Shown here: positions 55,442 through 63,064 of the stretch, piece after piece
Layout: each line of letters begins with the position of its first letter
Numbering within the stretch: the first letter of the stretch is position 1
Assembly: GCF_014837295.1 (NCBI RefSeq)
Contig: NZ_JACYHB010000014.1
Coordinates: 57,088-121,087 of the forward strand
Source: Cellulosimicrobium arenosum
GTDB taxonomy: Bacteria; Actinomycetota; Actinomycetes; Actinomycetales; Cellulomonadaceae
Direction of reading: 5' to 3'
DNA: 64,000 bases
Position numbers and translations under genes: made by a program
Notes under the pieces: generated by a model
What the model saw: only the letters and a program-made list of their open reading frames with translations
Databases searched by the model: none
Told to the model about the DNA's origin: nothing

Positions 55442-56394
55442 CCGTAGAAACCTCCCAGGACGAGGACCGCGACGACGGCCGTCTGGAGGATGGTCAACGG
55501 CAGGAGGACCATCCAGGCGATGTCGGCGAACCGCTCGGGACGCACCAGCGGGAGCCGTCGACCGACACCCACGAGGAAGGCCATCACTGCCAGCGTCTTG
55601 ATTGCGTACCACCAGGCCCCGGGCAGGACGGGGCCGTCCTCGGCCCCGAGGAACCAGGCCGCCGCGGTCGCGGACGCGACGCCGAGGAAGACAGCACGCC
55701 CGAGCTCGACCAGCAACCGGTCGAGACCGGCAAGCTCGCTCAGCACCCCCTCGGCGATGTCCCGTGCGGCCGGCGCGCCGAAGGGGCCCCAGAAGGTGAA
55801 GGCCGCCGCGCCCAGGAGGAACACCAGGAGTGCGACAGGCATGGTCCACACGAACCACGCACCACCCGCTTGGGCGGCCACCACGTCGGTGGCGCGCAAG
55901 GAACCGGCGCCCACACCTACCGTGATGATCGCGAACATCAACGGCAGCTCGTAGGCGAGACCCTGGGCGAGGAACCGATAGGCGCCCACCAGGGAGTGCA
56001 CCGCGTTCGGCGCCCAACCCAGCATCCACACGGCCACCCACAGCAGCGCTTCGGCTGCGTTGAACCAGACCAGGTCAGCAGACGTGGAGACCACGCTGTG
56101 ACCTCCCAGCGGGAGCACCGCGGCGGAGGTCAGTGCCAGCACCGGCACAGCGCAGACGGCGAGGGTACGCAGCAGCCGGTCCGGGGCCACGGTGGTGCGC
56201 CGCTGACCCAGCAACAACCGCATACCTTCGCGCACCGGTGCGGCCGCGGCCGGCACAAGGACCGCCCGGGAGCCGACGCGGACACCGGCGCGGGCCACCG
56301 CATCAAACCACGCCAGGACGAGCCCGAGCACCAGCGCGCCGGCCACCACGCCCAGTCCCGCCCACACCGACGTCCAGGTGGTCGGATCAGCCAT
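55438..56394 (-). CDS. NuoH-like subunit with degenerate quinone-site motifs
   Basis: 318 residues with eight to nine helices. The middle is recognisable (GWAPNAVHSLVGAYRFLAQGLAYELPLMFAI). The ERKVLARxQ and GPNR motifs that line the quinone entry in NuoH are not seen near the N-terminus (AWFDAVARAGVRVGS instead). The acidic loop PFDLPEAExELV is replaced by APAARDIAEGVLSEL. So it is a NuoH homologue unlikely to bind quinone in the standard way. Confidence 0.82.
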   Translation of the reverse strand: MADPTTWTSVWAGLGVVAGALVLGLVLAWFDAVARAGVRVGSRAVLVPAAAAPVREGMRLLLGQRRTTVAPDRLLRTLAVCAVPVLALTSAAVLPLGGHSVVSTSADLVWFNAAEALLWVAVWMLGWAPNAVHSLVGAYRFLAQGLAYELPLMFAIITVGVGAGSLRATDVVAAQAGGAWFVWTMPVALLVFLLGAAAFTFWGPFGAPAARDIAEGVLSELAGLDRLLVELGRAVFLGVASATAAAWFLGAEDGPVLPGAWWYAIKTLAVMAFLVGVGRRLPLVRPERFADIAWMVLLPLTILQTAVVAVLVLGGFYG

Positions 56395-57481
56395 GCCCGC
56401 CCCCGTGGTGGCCGCCCGCGTGCCCGACGTGCGCGTCACCGTCCTCGCCTTCACCGTGCGCCGGGGTGCGTCCCGGACCGACGACGACGCTCGCCACAGC
56501 GAGGCGGGCGCCGGCGAGATCCGCGCCCTGGAGCGCCGTTGCCAGCTCCTGCGGGTCGACGACAAGATCGCGTCCGCCCGCCGGAGAGCCTCCGCTCAGC
56601 ACGTCGCACCAGCGGTGCAGGACATCCGCGGCATTCCCGCCGGCCAACGCGGGCCCGCCGCCCAGCGACCAGGCCAGCACGCGGGAGCGTGCGAGCCGGT
56701 GCGCCGACCGTGCGGCCTGCGCCACGGCGCCGGGCCGTTGTTGGCGGACGGCGGCGCGAGTCTCACGCCACCGCCGCAGGGTCGGCGCGGGCCCGGTCAG
56801 AGTGAGCAGCCGGACCAGCGCATCGAGCGCGTTCTCCTGCGGGCCGACCGTCCCAGGGTGCGCGTCGTCGACCCAGTGCACCGCGACGTCGGACAACACG
56901 TCGCCCTGCATCGACGCCTCGACGACCAAGCCGTTGGGCCATCCGGGCAACCAGGGTCCCAGCTTCACGCGCAGGGCCTCGAGGTCGAGTCCGTCTCGGT
57001 CCGGTGCCGAGGACGCCATCGGCAGACCGGCGACGTCCATACCATCGTGACTGTGCCCCCCGTGACCGTCACCGCTCTCGGAGCCGTCATTGCCGGCGTG
57101 CTGGTGGCCGCCGGTGCCCGGGCCCTGACCCGCCCACGGGTCATCGGGTCCGTCGTCGGACCGTTGCGCCTCCCACGCCCGCAGGTGGCGAGCCGCCGCA
57201 TCCAGGCTGGCTTCCACATCGGACGATGTCGCCACGTGGACCCGCGACCGTGGTGCAGGCACCTGGGCCCAGAGCAGCTCGACGGCGGCCGCGAGCTCCG
57301 CGCCGGGACTGCCGGCGACGACCAGCAGGTCGGCGTCGGCAGGAGAACGTGCCAGGGGCCAGCCCCTGCCCAGCAGCGCTGACTCGACCACACTCCCGGC
57401 CGCGCGGCCGTCAGACCCAACCACGACCAGCACATGGGGCCGCGCCAGGGAGAACCGGGCCACCCGCGCACTCAGACCCAT
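56387..57481 (-). CDS. His-rich subunit resembling a degenerate NuoB-NuoD fusion
   Basis: 364 residues. Residues 1-85 follow the NuoB order (ARFSLARPHVLVVVGSDG, then ADADLLVVAGSPGAELAAAVELLWAQVPAPRSRVHVA) but without any of the four cluster cysteines. A Gly/His linker (GHQHAGNDG, GHGGHSHDGMD) leads to a part with LGPWLPGWPNGLVVEASMQGDVL, reminiscent of the NuoD N-terminus. The C-terminus ends with EGEDGDAHVGHAGGHHGGGHG. Both His stretches may bind metal. Overlaps NuoA (10 bases) and NuoH (8 bases). Family assignment is weak. Confidence 0.55.
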   Translation of the reverse strand: MGLSARVARFSLARPHVLVVVGSDGRAAGSVVESALLGRGWPLARSPADADLLVVAGSPGAELAAAVELLWAQVPAPRSRVHVATSSDVEASLDAAARHLRAWEAQRSDDGPDDPWAGQGPGTGGHQHAGNDGSESGDGHGGHSHDGMDVAGLPMASSAPDRDGLDLEALRVKLGPWLPGWPNGLVVEASMQGDVLSDVAVHWVDDAHPGTVGPQENALDALVRLLTLTGPAPTLRRWRETRAAVRQQRPGAVAQAARSAHRLARSRVLAWSLGGGPALAGGNAADVLHRWCDVLSGGSPAGGRDLVVDPQELATALQGADLAGARLAVASVVVGPGRTPAHGEGEDGDAHVGHAGGHHGGGHG

Positions 57482-57813
57482 CGCAGCGCCCCCTCCCGCC
57501 AGGCGTAGACGACACCGACCAGCAGGACCCCGAGGAACCCGAACATCTCGACCACGGACGTCGCACCCGTCTGCGCCACCACCACCGCCCACGGGTACAT
57601 GAAGATCATCTCCATGTCGAAGGCGAGGAACAGCACACACAGGGCGTACCAGCGCACGTGGAACCGCGAGACGGCGTGCTGGGCCGGAAGGTTGCCGGAC
57701 TCGAAGGGCAGGCTCATCGCTGGAGTGCGGGCAACGGTCAGTGCCGTCGCGGCGGCCTGCAGCCCGGTCAGAACTAGCCCTATACCCAGAACGAGCCCGG
57801 CCAGAGCGATCAC
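57472..57813 (-). CDS. NuoA-like subunit
   Basis: 113 residues, three helices, GTG start with GAGGGAGG upstream. Signatures: PFESGNLPAQHAVSRFHVRWYALCVLFLAFDMEMIFMYPWAVVV, including the conserved acidic DxE pair and YPWA. First gene of the eight-gene module. Confidence 0.88.
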   Translation of the reverse strand: MIALAGLVLGIGLVLTGLQAAATALTVARTPAMSLPFESGNLPAQHAVSRFHVRWYALCVLFLAFDMEMIFMYPWAVVVAQTGATSVVEMFGFLGVLLVGVVYAWREGALRWV

Positions 57814-57921
57814 GGTGCGCCTCCCTCACTCGGCGCCGGCGGAGCGTGCGCTCTCGCCTGCGGGTAACCCATGATGCCGATGACCTGCCGTGGCAGCACC
57901 CCGGCACCATCCGAACGTCCG

Positions 57922-57939
57922 ACGGCGGTACGCCGCCGT
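57922..57939. promoter_or_regulatory. 18-bp palindrome upstream of the complex I-like operon
   Basis: ACGGCGG-TACG-CCGCCGT lies 109 bases before the NuoA GTG, in the 269-bp region 57814-58082. It may be an operator or leader hairpin. Nothing else is recognisable in that region. Confidence 0.4.
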
Positions 57940-58082
57940 GCGTCCGGTGGTCTCTGCTACGGTCCGTGCTGCTTCCTGAGGTGAAATGACCCGGCTCCCG
58001 CGTGTTCCCGCTTCGCGCTCGGCGACGGGCGGATGAGGGTTCGTTCCGTGAGCCATCGAGGAGCTCATGTCTATTGGTTTGC

Positions 58083-58673
58083 TCAGGAGTCGTCGGACGG
58101 CTCGAAGTCGGGGACTGGCCGTGCCGCCGCTTCCTCCGGTGTGGAGGCGATGCCGTTCGCCGCTATGTCCGAGATCAGCCACTCCATCTCGGCGATCTCG
58201 ACATGCTGCGTGGCGCTGATCCCGTCGGCGAGCTGACGGACCCGGAGGTCGTCGATATCGGCGCGGTCGCTCGTCAGGATCGCGATGGAGTGGTGGGGGA
58301 TCATGCCCTTCATATAGGCGCGGTCGTCGACGAGCGCCTGCGTCCTGGAGAGGGCGAGGGCGCCGGTGCCCACGACGAGCGCGACGAGGACGATCGCAAC
58401 GTTGACGCGCACGTCGCGGTACATGTGCCCCCACATGAAGCCGAGCATGATGATCGCCATGGCCGAGCCCATGAGCACGGCCATGTAGACGCGCTCCTCA
58501 CTGAACCGGATGTGGTCGGCGGCGAAGACGTTGGTATAGGTGAGGCCGAACATCACGACGGTGGAGGTTGCGATCATCGCCGTGAATCGCCCGTAGGTAC
58601 GCCACCGTCTTGTCCTGTCACGACGATCCTCGCGACCTTCACGACCGTCGTTCTCGTCCACCTGGCCAGTCAT
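58083..58673 (-). CDS. Membrane-anchored DUF305 protein
   Basis: 196 residues. A charged N-terminus (REDRRDRTRRWR) is followed by three membrane helices and a DUF305 part with MKGMIPHHSIAILTSDRA, the metal-binding His pair, and a second motif (TQHVEIAEMEWLI). It differs from the lipoprotein DUF305 by its membrane anchoring. It is probably a copper or other soft-metal binder at the membrane. Confidence 0.85.
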   Translation of the reverse strand: MTGQVDENDGREGREDRRDRTRRWRTYGRFTAMIATSTVVMFGLTYTNVFAADHIRFSEERVYMAVLMGSAMAIIMLGFMWGHMYRDVRVNVAIVLVALVVGTGALALSRTQALVDDRAYMKGMIPHHSIAILTSDRADIDDLRVRQLADGISATQHVEIAEMEWLISDIAANGIASTPEEAAARPVPDFEPSDDS

Positions 58674-59142
58674 CTTGCGCCCCTCCGCTCGTCGGTTTCA
58701 CGACCGTAGACGCGTAGTGGCCCGCTCGCCGCCGCTGACCACTCAAGGTGTGTGGTGCAAAACCTGATCACACGGTGTTCTTTGGGCGTTTGACGCCGCG
58801 TTCACAGCGGACGGTGGCCTGACCGCGAGGACACGGCGACTACCACTAGGCCGAGGAGACACCAACCACGCCGTCTTCACCCAGCCGGACCAGCGCGGAC
58901 ATAGTCCGTGGACGACCGTTCATGGAACACGAGCGGCGGTCGGGTCTCAGTTCGGCGCGTCGTGTCTCATGGCCTGTGGCCTTGGCCGTTATGTGGCGGG
59001 GTTCTGTCGCCGCTTCGTGAGTTCCCTGATGATCGGGCGAATCGTCCCGTGGGTCGATCCCCAACTGACACAGCCTCGTTCGCACGCTTAGCGACTCCGG
59101 GCTGCGTAAAACCACTTCAGTCCTCGCTGTATAGTTCAGCGC
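58674..59142. other. 469-bp region without a supported gene
   Basis: Open frames on both strands here have no family similarity and unconvincing starts. The only clear signal is a -10 (TATAGT) at 59130-59135, 7 bases before the cmtR ATG, which suggests a leaderless transcript. An imperfect GTGTGGT/ATCACAC dyad lies near 58750-58776. Confidence 0.5.
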
Positions 59143-59502
59143 ATGCTGACCATTGCTTCTCGCCTGGACGTGATGAACCGGTTGGGCCGCGCGCTGGCCG
59201 ACCCGACCAGGTCCCGGATCATCCTGACGCTGCTCGACCGGCCGGCCTACCCGGCAGAGCTGGCCCGCGATCTGGACCTCACACGCTCCAACGTGTCCAA
59301 TCATCTGGCGTGCCTGCGCGACTGCGGCATCGTTGCTGCCGAACCCGAGGGCCGCAAGACGCGCTACGAGATCGCCGATCCCCACCTGACGCAGGCGCTG
59401 ACCGCCCTGGTTGACGTCACCCTCGCGGTTGACGAGAACGCCCCGTGCATCGATCCTGCCTGCTCGGTGCACGGATGCGACGCAGCAGAGGCGGGCGCGT
59501 GA
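59143..59502 (+). CDS. cmtR: CmtR-type Cd/Pb sensor (ArsR family)
   Basis: 119 residues. The three metal ligands of M. tuberculosis CmtR are at identical positions: Cys57 and Cys61 in NHLACLRDCG, and Cys102 in ENAPCIDP. The HTH reads YPAELARDLDLTRSNVSNHLACL. Two further cysteines (ACSVHGC) follow. It represses until Cd or Pb binds. It shares a GTGA overlap with cadD and starts 7 bases after a -10 element, so it is likely leaderless. Confidence 0.92.
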   Translation: MLTIASRLDVMNRLGRALADPTRSRIILTLLDRPAYPAELARDLDLTRSNVSNHLACLRDCGIVAAEPEGRKTRYEIADPHLTQALTALVDVTLAVDENAPCIDPACSVHGCDAAEAGA

Positions 59503-60095
59503 TCCTGGCTGCGGTCCTGCAGGCAATCGGCCTGTTCATCGCGACCAACATCGACGACATCATCGTGCTCTCCTTGTTCTTCGCCCGCGGCGCGGGCCAA
59601 CGCGGGACGACCACCCGCATCTTGGTCGGCCAGTACGTGGGGTTCGCCTGCATCCTCGGTGCCGCTGTGCTGGTGACTATCGGAGCCGGAGCATTCCTGC
59701 CCTCAGCAGCTATCCCGTACTTCGGGCTCATCCCCCTGGCCCTCGGTCTCTGGGCTGCATGGCAAGCCTGGCGCGGAGACGATGACGACGATGACGCCAA
59801 GGTCACGGGCACGAAGGTCAGCGCGTGGACCGTCGCAGGAGTCACCTTCGCCAACGGCGGAGACAACATCGGCGTCTATGTCCCCGTCTTCCTCAGCGTG
59901 GAACCCATCGCAGTGGTCGCCTACTGCCTCGTCTTCCTCGCGCTCGTCGCGGTCCTGGTCGTAGTCGCCAAGTTCGTTGCCACCCGGCCGCCGATCGCTG
60001 AAGTCCTCGAGCGCTGGGAACACATCCTGTTCCCCATCGTCCTGATCGGCCTCGGCATCGTCATCCTCGTCAGCGGAGGAGCGTTCGGTCTCTGA
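59499..60095 (+). CDS. cadD: CadD-family cadmium resistance transporter
   Basis: 198 residues from the GTG overlapping cmtR. Signature motifs: LFIATNIDDIIVLSLFFARG, ILVGQYVGFACILGAAVLV, and VTFANGGDNIGVYVPVF with conserved Asp/Asn residues of the family. An acidic cytosolic loop (GDDDDDDAK) follows the third helix. CadD exports or sequesters cadmium. It ends facing merA. Confidence 0.9.
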   Translation: MILAAVLQAIGLFIATNIDDIIVLSLFFARGAGQRGTTTRILVGQYVGFACILGAAVLVTIGAGAFLPSAAIPYFGLIPLALGLWAAWQAWRGDDDDDDAKVTGTKVSAWTVAGVTFANGGDNIGVYVPVFLSVEPIAVVAYCLVFLALVAVLVVVAKFVATRPPIAEVLERWEHILFPIVLIGLGIVILVSGGAFGL

Positions 60096-60161
60096 CGGAG
60101 CCAAAGCGAACGAGAGAGGTCGCCAGGCTCGACGCTCCGGTATAGGGATCCCTGTGCGGGT

Positions 60162-61610
60162 TCATGCTGCGCAGCAGGAGAGTTTGGTGATGTCGGTGGT
60201 GAAGGTTTGGGCGGTGAGTTTGAGGCCTTCGGCCATGGTCAGGTAGGGGCTCCAGAGGTTGGCGACCTGGTCGGTGGTCATGCCGGCCTCGAGGATGTAG
60301 ACGCCGGCGGCGGCGAGGTCACCGGCGTCCTGGGCGAGGGCGGTGATGCCGATGATGCGGCCGGTGTCGGCGTCGGTGACGATCTTGATGAGCCCGCGGG
60401 TGTCACGGTTGACGATGGCGCGCGGGACGTGCGCCAGGGGCAGGATGCGGCTGTCGCAGCGGATCCCGGCAGTGCGGGCCTGCTGGTCGGTCATTCCGAC
60501 GGAGGCCAGGGCGGGGCTGGTGAACACGACCCGGGGCAGGTGGCGGTAGTCGACCTCCCGGCCGGCTCCGGTGAGGGCGTTGTCGGCGACCAGGGCGCCG
60601 TGGGCCGCGGCGACGTACACGAACTGCGGGTGGGCGGTGACGTCACCCGCGGCCCAGATCCGCGGGTTCGTGGTGCGCAGGTGGCTGTCGATGATGACCT
60701 CGCCGCGCTTGCCGGCGCGCACGCCGATGGTGTCGAGGCCGAGCGTGCCGGTGACCGGGCGGCGGCCGGTGGCAACGAGGAGCTCGGCCGCGCGGAGCTC
60801 GTGTGAGCCGTCGGCGGTGGTGGCGGTGACCGTGACCTCGCCGGTGGCCGGGTCGCGGCGCACCGCGGTGGGCACCGCGCCGCGGATGATCTCGATGCCT
60901 TCGTCGGCGAGGATTTCTTCCAGGGCGGTGGCGGCCTCGGGTTCCTCGTGGGAGGCCAGCCGTGAGCGGACGAGCATGGTGACCTGGGCACCGAGGCGGG
61001 AGAAGAGCTGGGCCTGCTCCATGGCGACGTAGCCGCCGCCGATGACCAGCAGCGACTCCGGGACGTGGTCCAGCTCCATCGCGGTCGTCGAGGTCAGATA
61101 ACCGGCCTCCTGCAGGCCGGGGACCGGCGGCGCCCAGGGCGTGGAGCCGGTAGCGATGAGGTGGTGCGCGGCCCGGACGGTTTCCGCCGTGCCGTCCGGG
61201 CCGGTCACGCGGAGTGCCGGCTCAGTCGGTGTGCCGACGAAGGTGGCCTCGCCGGGGTGGAGGGCCCACCCGTACTCGGCGGCCAGGGCCGCGTACTTCT
61301 CGCTGCGCAGCGATCCGACGAGCTTGTCCTTGCCGGCGACCATGGCGGGCATGTCGACCGGTGGGGCGTCGGGGAGTGGCAGACCGGGGAACCGGGCGGC
61401 GTCGAGTGTGACGTGGCGGGCCTCGGCGGCCGCGAGCAGGGCTTTGGAGGGCACACACCCGGTGTTCACGCAGGTACCGCCGATGGTGCCGCGCTCGATC
61501 ATCACCACCCGCTTGCCCAGGGTGGTGGCGCGGATCGCGGCCGCGAACGCCGCCCCACCGGACCCGATCACTGCCAGGTCATACGACCTGCCCTTGTCCG
61601 TTGCCGTCAT
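60162..61610 (-). CDS. merA: Mercury(II) reductase
   Basis: 482 residues, lacking the N-terminal HMA domain found in many MerA proteins. The redox-active disulfide is in GGTCVNTGCVPSK. The second Cys pair is at the C-terminus (TKLSCCAA), and the Tyr in YLTMAEGLKLTAQTF is present as in Tn501 MerA, which separates it from dihydrolipoamide dehydrogenases. It reduces Hg(II) to Hg(0) with NADPH. GGGAGGA precedes the ATG. No merT, merP or merB is nearby. Confidence 0.92.
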   Translation of the reverse strand: MTATDKGRSYDLAVIGSGGAAFAAAIRATTLGKRVVMIERGTIGGTCVNTGCVPSKALLAAAEARHVTLDAARFPGLPLPDAPPVDMPAMVAGKDKLVGSLRSEKYAALAAEYGWALHPGEATFVGTPTEPALRVTGPDGTAETVRAAHHLIATGSTPWAPPVPGLQEAGYLTSTTAMELDHVPESLLVIGGGYVAMEQAQLFSRLGAQVTMLVRSRLASHEEPEAATALEEILADEGIEIIRGAVPTAVRRDPATGEVTVTATTADGSHELRAAELLVATGRRPVTGTLGLDTIGVRAGKRGEVIIDSHLRTTNPRIWAAGDVTAHPQFVYVAAAHGALVADNALTGAGREVDYRHLPRVVFTSPALASVGMTDQQARTAGIRCDSRILPLAHVPRAIVNRDTRGLIKIVTDADTGRIIGITALAQDAGDLAAAGVYILEAGMTTDQVANLWSPYLTMAEGLKLTAQTFTTDITKLSCCAA

Positions 61611-61647
61611 AAGTCCTCCCTTGTTGCCGCGCCTCAGGACCAGGATC

Positions 61648-61671
61648 GACCTTCCAGTGCACTGGAAGGTC
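61648..61671. promoter_or_regulatory. MerR-type operator between merA and merR
   Basis: A perfect 24-bp dyad with arms GACCTTCCAGTG and CACTGGAAGGTC. The ACCTTCC...GGAAGGT half-sites are of the CueR/MerR kind. TTGACC on the - strand at 61674-61669 gives a -35 for merA, with the dyad in the spacer as in MerR promoters. Confidence 0.85.
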
Positions 61672-61679
61672 AAGGCAGA

Positions 61680-62078
61680 ATGAGTGGCATGCGGATCGGT
61701 GAGGTGGCTCAGGCGTCGGGCACGACAGCTAAGACCCTGCGGTACTACGAGGACGTCGGACTCCTCCCCGACCCCGACCGCAGCCCGGCGGGGTACCGGG
61801 ACTACGGCCCCGAGGTGCTCGACCGGCTGCACTTCATCCGCCGGGGCCAAGCCGCCGGGCTGACCCTGGCCCAGATCGGCCAGGTGCTGGCCATCCGAGA
61901 CCGGGGCCAGGCCCCCTGCCAGCACGTCACCGACCTGCTCGACACCCGCCTCGCGGTCATCGACCGGCAGCTCGCCGAGCTCGCGCAGCTACGCACCACG
62001 ATCGCCATCCTGCGCGAGCACGCCACCACCGGCGACCCGGCCACATGCTCCCCCGAGGACGTCTGCCGCTACCTGTGA
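61680..62078 (+). CDS. MerR-family heavy-metal regulator
   Basis: 132 residues. HTH and wing: MRIGEVAQASGTTAKTLRYYEDVGLLPDPDRSPAGYRDY. Cys80 (APCQHV) matches the first metal cysteine of MerR/ZntR; Cys123 and Cys129 lie in the C-terminal CSPEDVC loop. The usual middle cysteine is replaced by His114. It should activate merA through the dyad it overlaps. Whether it senses Hg or another metal is open. ATG at 61680 or 61689. Confidence 0.85.
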   Translation: MSGMRIGEVAQASGTTAKTLRYYEDVGLLPDPDRSPAGYRDYGPEVLDRLHFIRRGQAAGLTLAQIGQVLAIRDRGQAPCQHVTDLLDTRLAVIDRQLAELAQLRTTIAILREHATTGDPATCSPEDVCRYL

Positions 62079-62114
62079 CCCGCGAAGGTCACCGGCCCGT
62101 GGCACCATCGCGAC

Positions 62115-62255
62115 ATGGCCGATGACACCCAGCAACGATGCTCGTGCTGCGGCCGCCAGCGGCCACGAAGGTCGCTCCACGCACTCGGGAGCGAACCGGC
62201 CTACATCTGCCGAAGGTGCGCGCTCTGGGTCGCCCTTCGCATCGCTCGCGACTGA
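62115..62255 (+). CDS. 46-residue zinc-ribbon protein
   Basis: Open frame from ATG 62115 to TGA 62253, reading MADDTQQRCSCCGRQRPRRS then LHALGSEPAYICRRCALWVA. Four cysteines form CxxC pairs (CSCC/CRRC) as in a small zinc ribbon. It follows merR by 36 bases. There is no clear ribosome site, so expression is uncertain, but the Cys spacing is unlikely to be chance. Confidence 0.55.
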   Translation: MADDTQQRCSCCGRQRPRRSLHALGSEPAYICRRCALWVALRIARD

Positions 62256-62689
62256 ACGACTCCGCCCGCAACGCGGGCACGCCGCCGGCCGCCGGCGAAC
62301 ATCGTCGGATGGTGCGCGAAGGAACCAAAGGGCGCGAATGACGACCAATCATCACGCCGCCAGCGCGATCGCGGGCGCCCGTTGCCGCACTCCTCATCCG
62401 ACGGTCTGAGCTCCACCGCCTGGCAGCGGTCCGAAGCCTGGAGAGGGCATCGGAGCCGGACGGGACCCCCTAACGCTCAGTGGTCCGCCCTCGCAGCGGT
62501 TGCGGTCGGTCCAGTTGTCCGTCCCGTAGGAGGAACCCGTTGCGGAGGCGGTGCAGGTCATCGGCGGAAACCCACGCCCGAATGTTCGCAAGACCGCCCG
62601 AGAAGGGTTGTCCGGTGACGGTGCGTCATATGGGACGGCCTGTCGTCCCGTAAACGAAGGCGGTCTCAACCCACCAACGCACCACGAGG
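62256..62689. other. 434-bp region left of the IS element with no supported gene
   Basis: Only short frames without recognisable similarity are present. A - strand frame reads ADDLHRLRNGFLLRDGQLD without a start; it may be a fragment but I cannot assign it. Confidence 0.5.
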
Positions 62690-62756
62690 GGGTCTGCCCC
62701 GAGTTTGGTTGACACCTGATCTCTGAGGTTCCGGCCTCAGGTGGAAGGATGTCCCC

Positions 62757-63044
62757 GTGGCAAAGCCCTACCCCAAGGAGTTCCGCGACGACGTCGTGGC
62801 CGTGGCCCGCAAGGGCCAGGCGCCGCTGGCGCAGATCGCGAAGGACTTCGGCATCTCCGAAGGCTCGCTGGCGAACTGGATGAAGCAGGCCGACGTCGAG
62901 GACGGTCGCCGGCCTGGTCTGAGCGAGGCCGACAAGTCCGAGCTGCGAGAGCTGAAGAAGCGCAACCGTCTGCTGGAGCAGGAGAACGAGGTCTTGCGCA
63001 GGGCGGCTGCGTACCTGTCCCAGGCGAACTTGCCGGGAAAATAG
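62757..63044 (+). CDS. IS3-family transposase OrfA
   Basis: 95 residues from a GTG. HTH_Tnp_1 type: YPKEFRDDVVAVARKGQAPLAQIAKDFGISEGSLANWMKQADVE. It ends with a leucine-zipper helix LRELKKRNRLLEQENEVLRRAAAYL. It binds the element ends. The last codons form the slippery sequence that feeds into OrfB. Confidence 0.92.
   Translation: MAKPYPKEFRDDVVAVARKGQAPLAQIAKDFGISEGSLANWMKQADVEDGRRPGLSEADKSELRELKKRNRLLEQENEVLRRAAAYLSQANLPGK
63035..63041 (+). promoter_or_regulatory. Programmed -1 frameshift site
   Basis: GGGAAAA is read as G GGA AAA directly before the OrfA TAG (63042-63044). A -1 slip continues as KIVFPLVREM in the OrfB frame, giving the OrfAB transposase. Confidence 0.85.
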
Positions 63045-63064
63045 TCTTCCCGCTCGTCCGTGAG

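Noticed and set aside
58846..59526. 226-codon - strand open frame
   Set aside because: Mostly antisense to cmtR, with no recognisable domain and no ribosome site.
60162..61610. Dihydrolipoamide dehydrogenase (the missing E3)
   Set aside because: The C-terminal Cys-Cys pair and the YLTMAEGLKL motif mark it as mercuric reductase.
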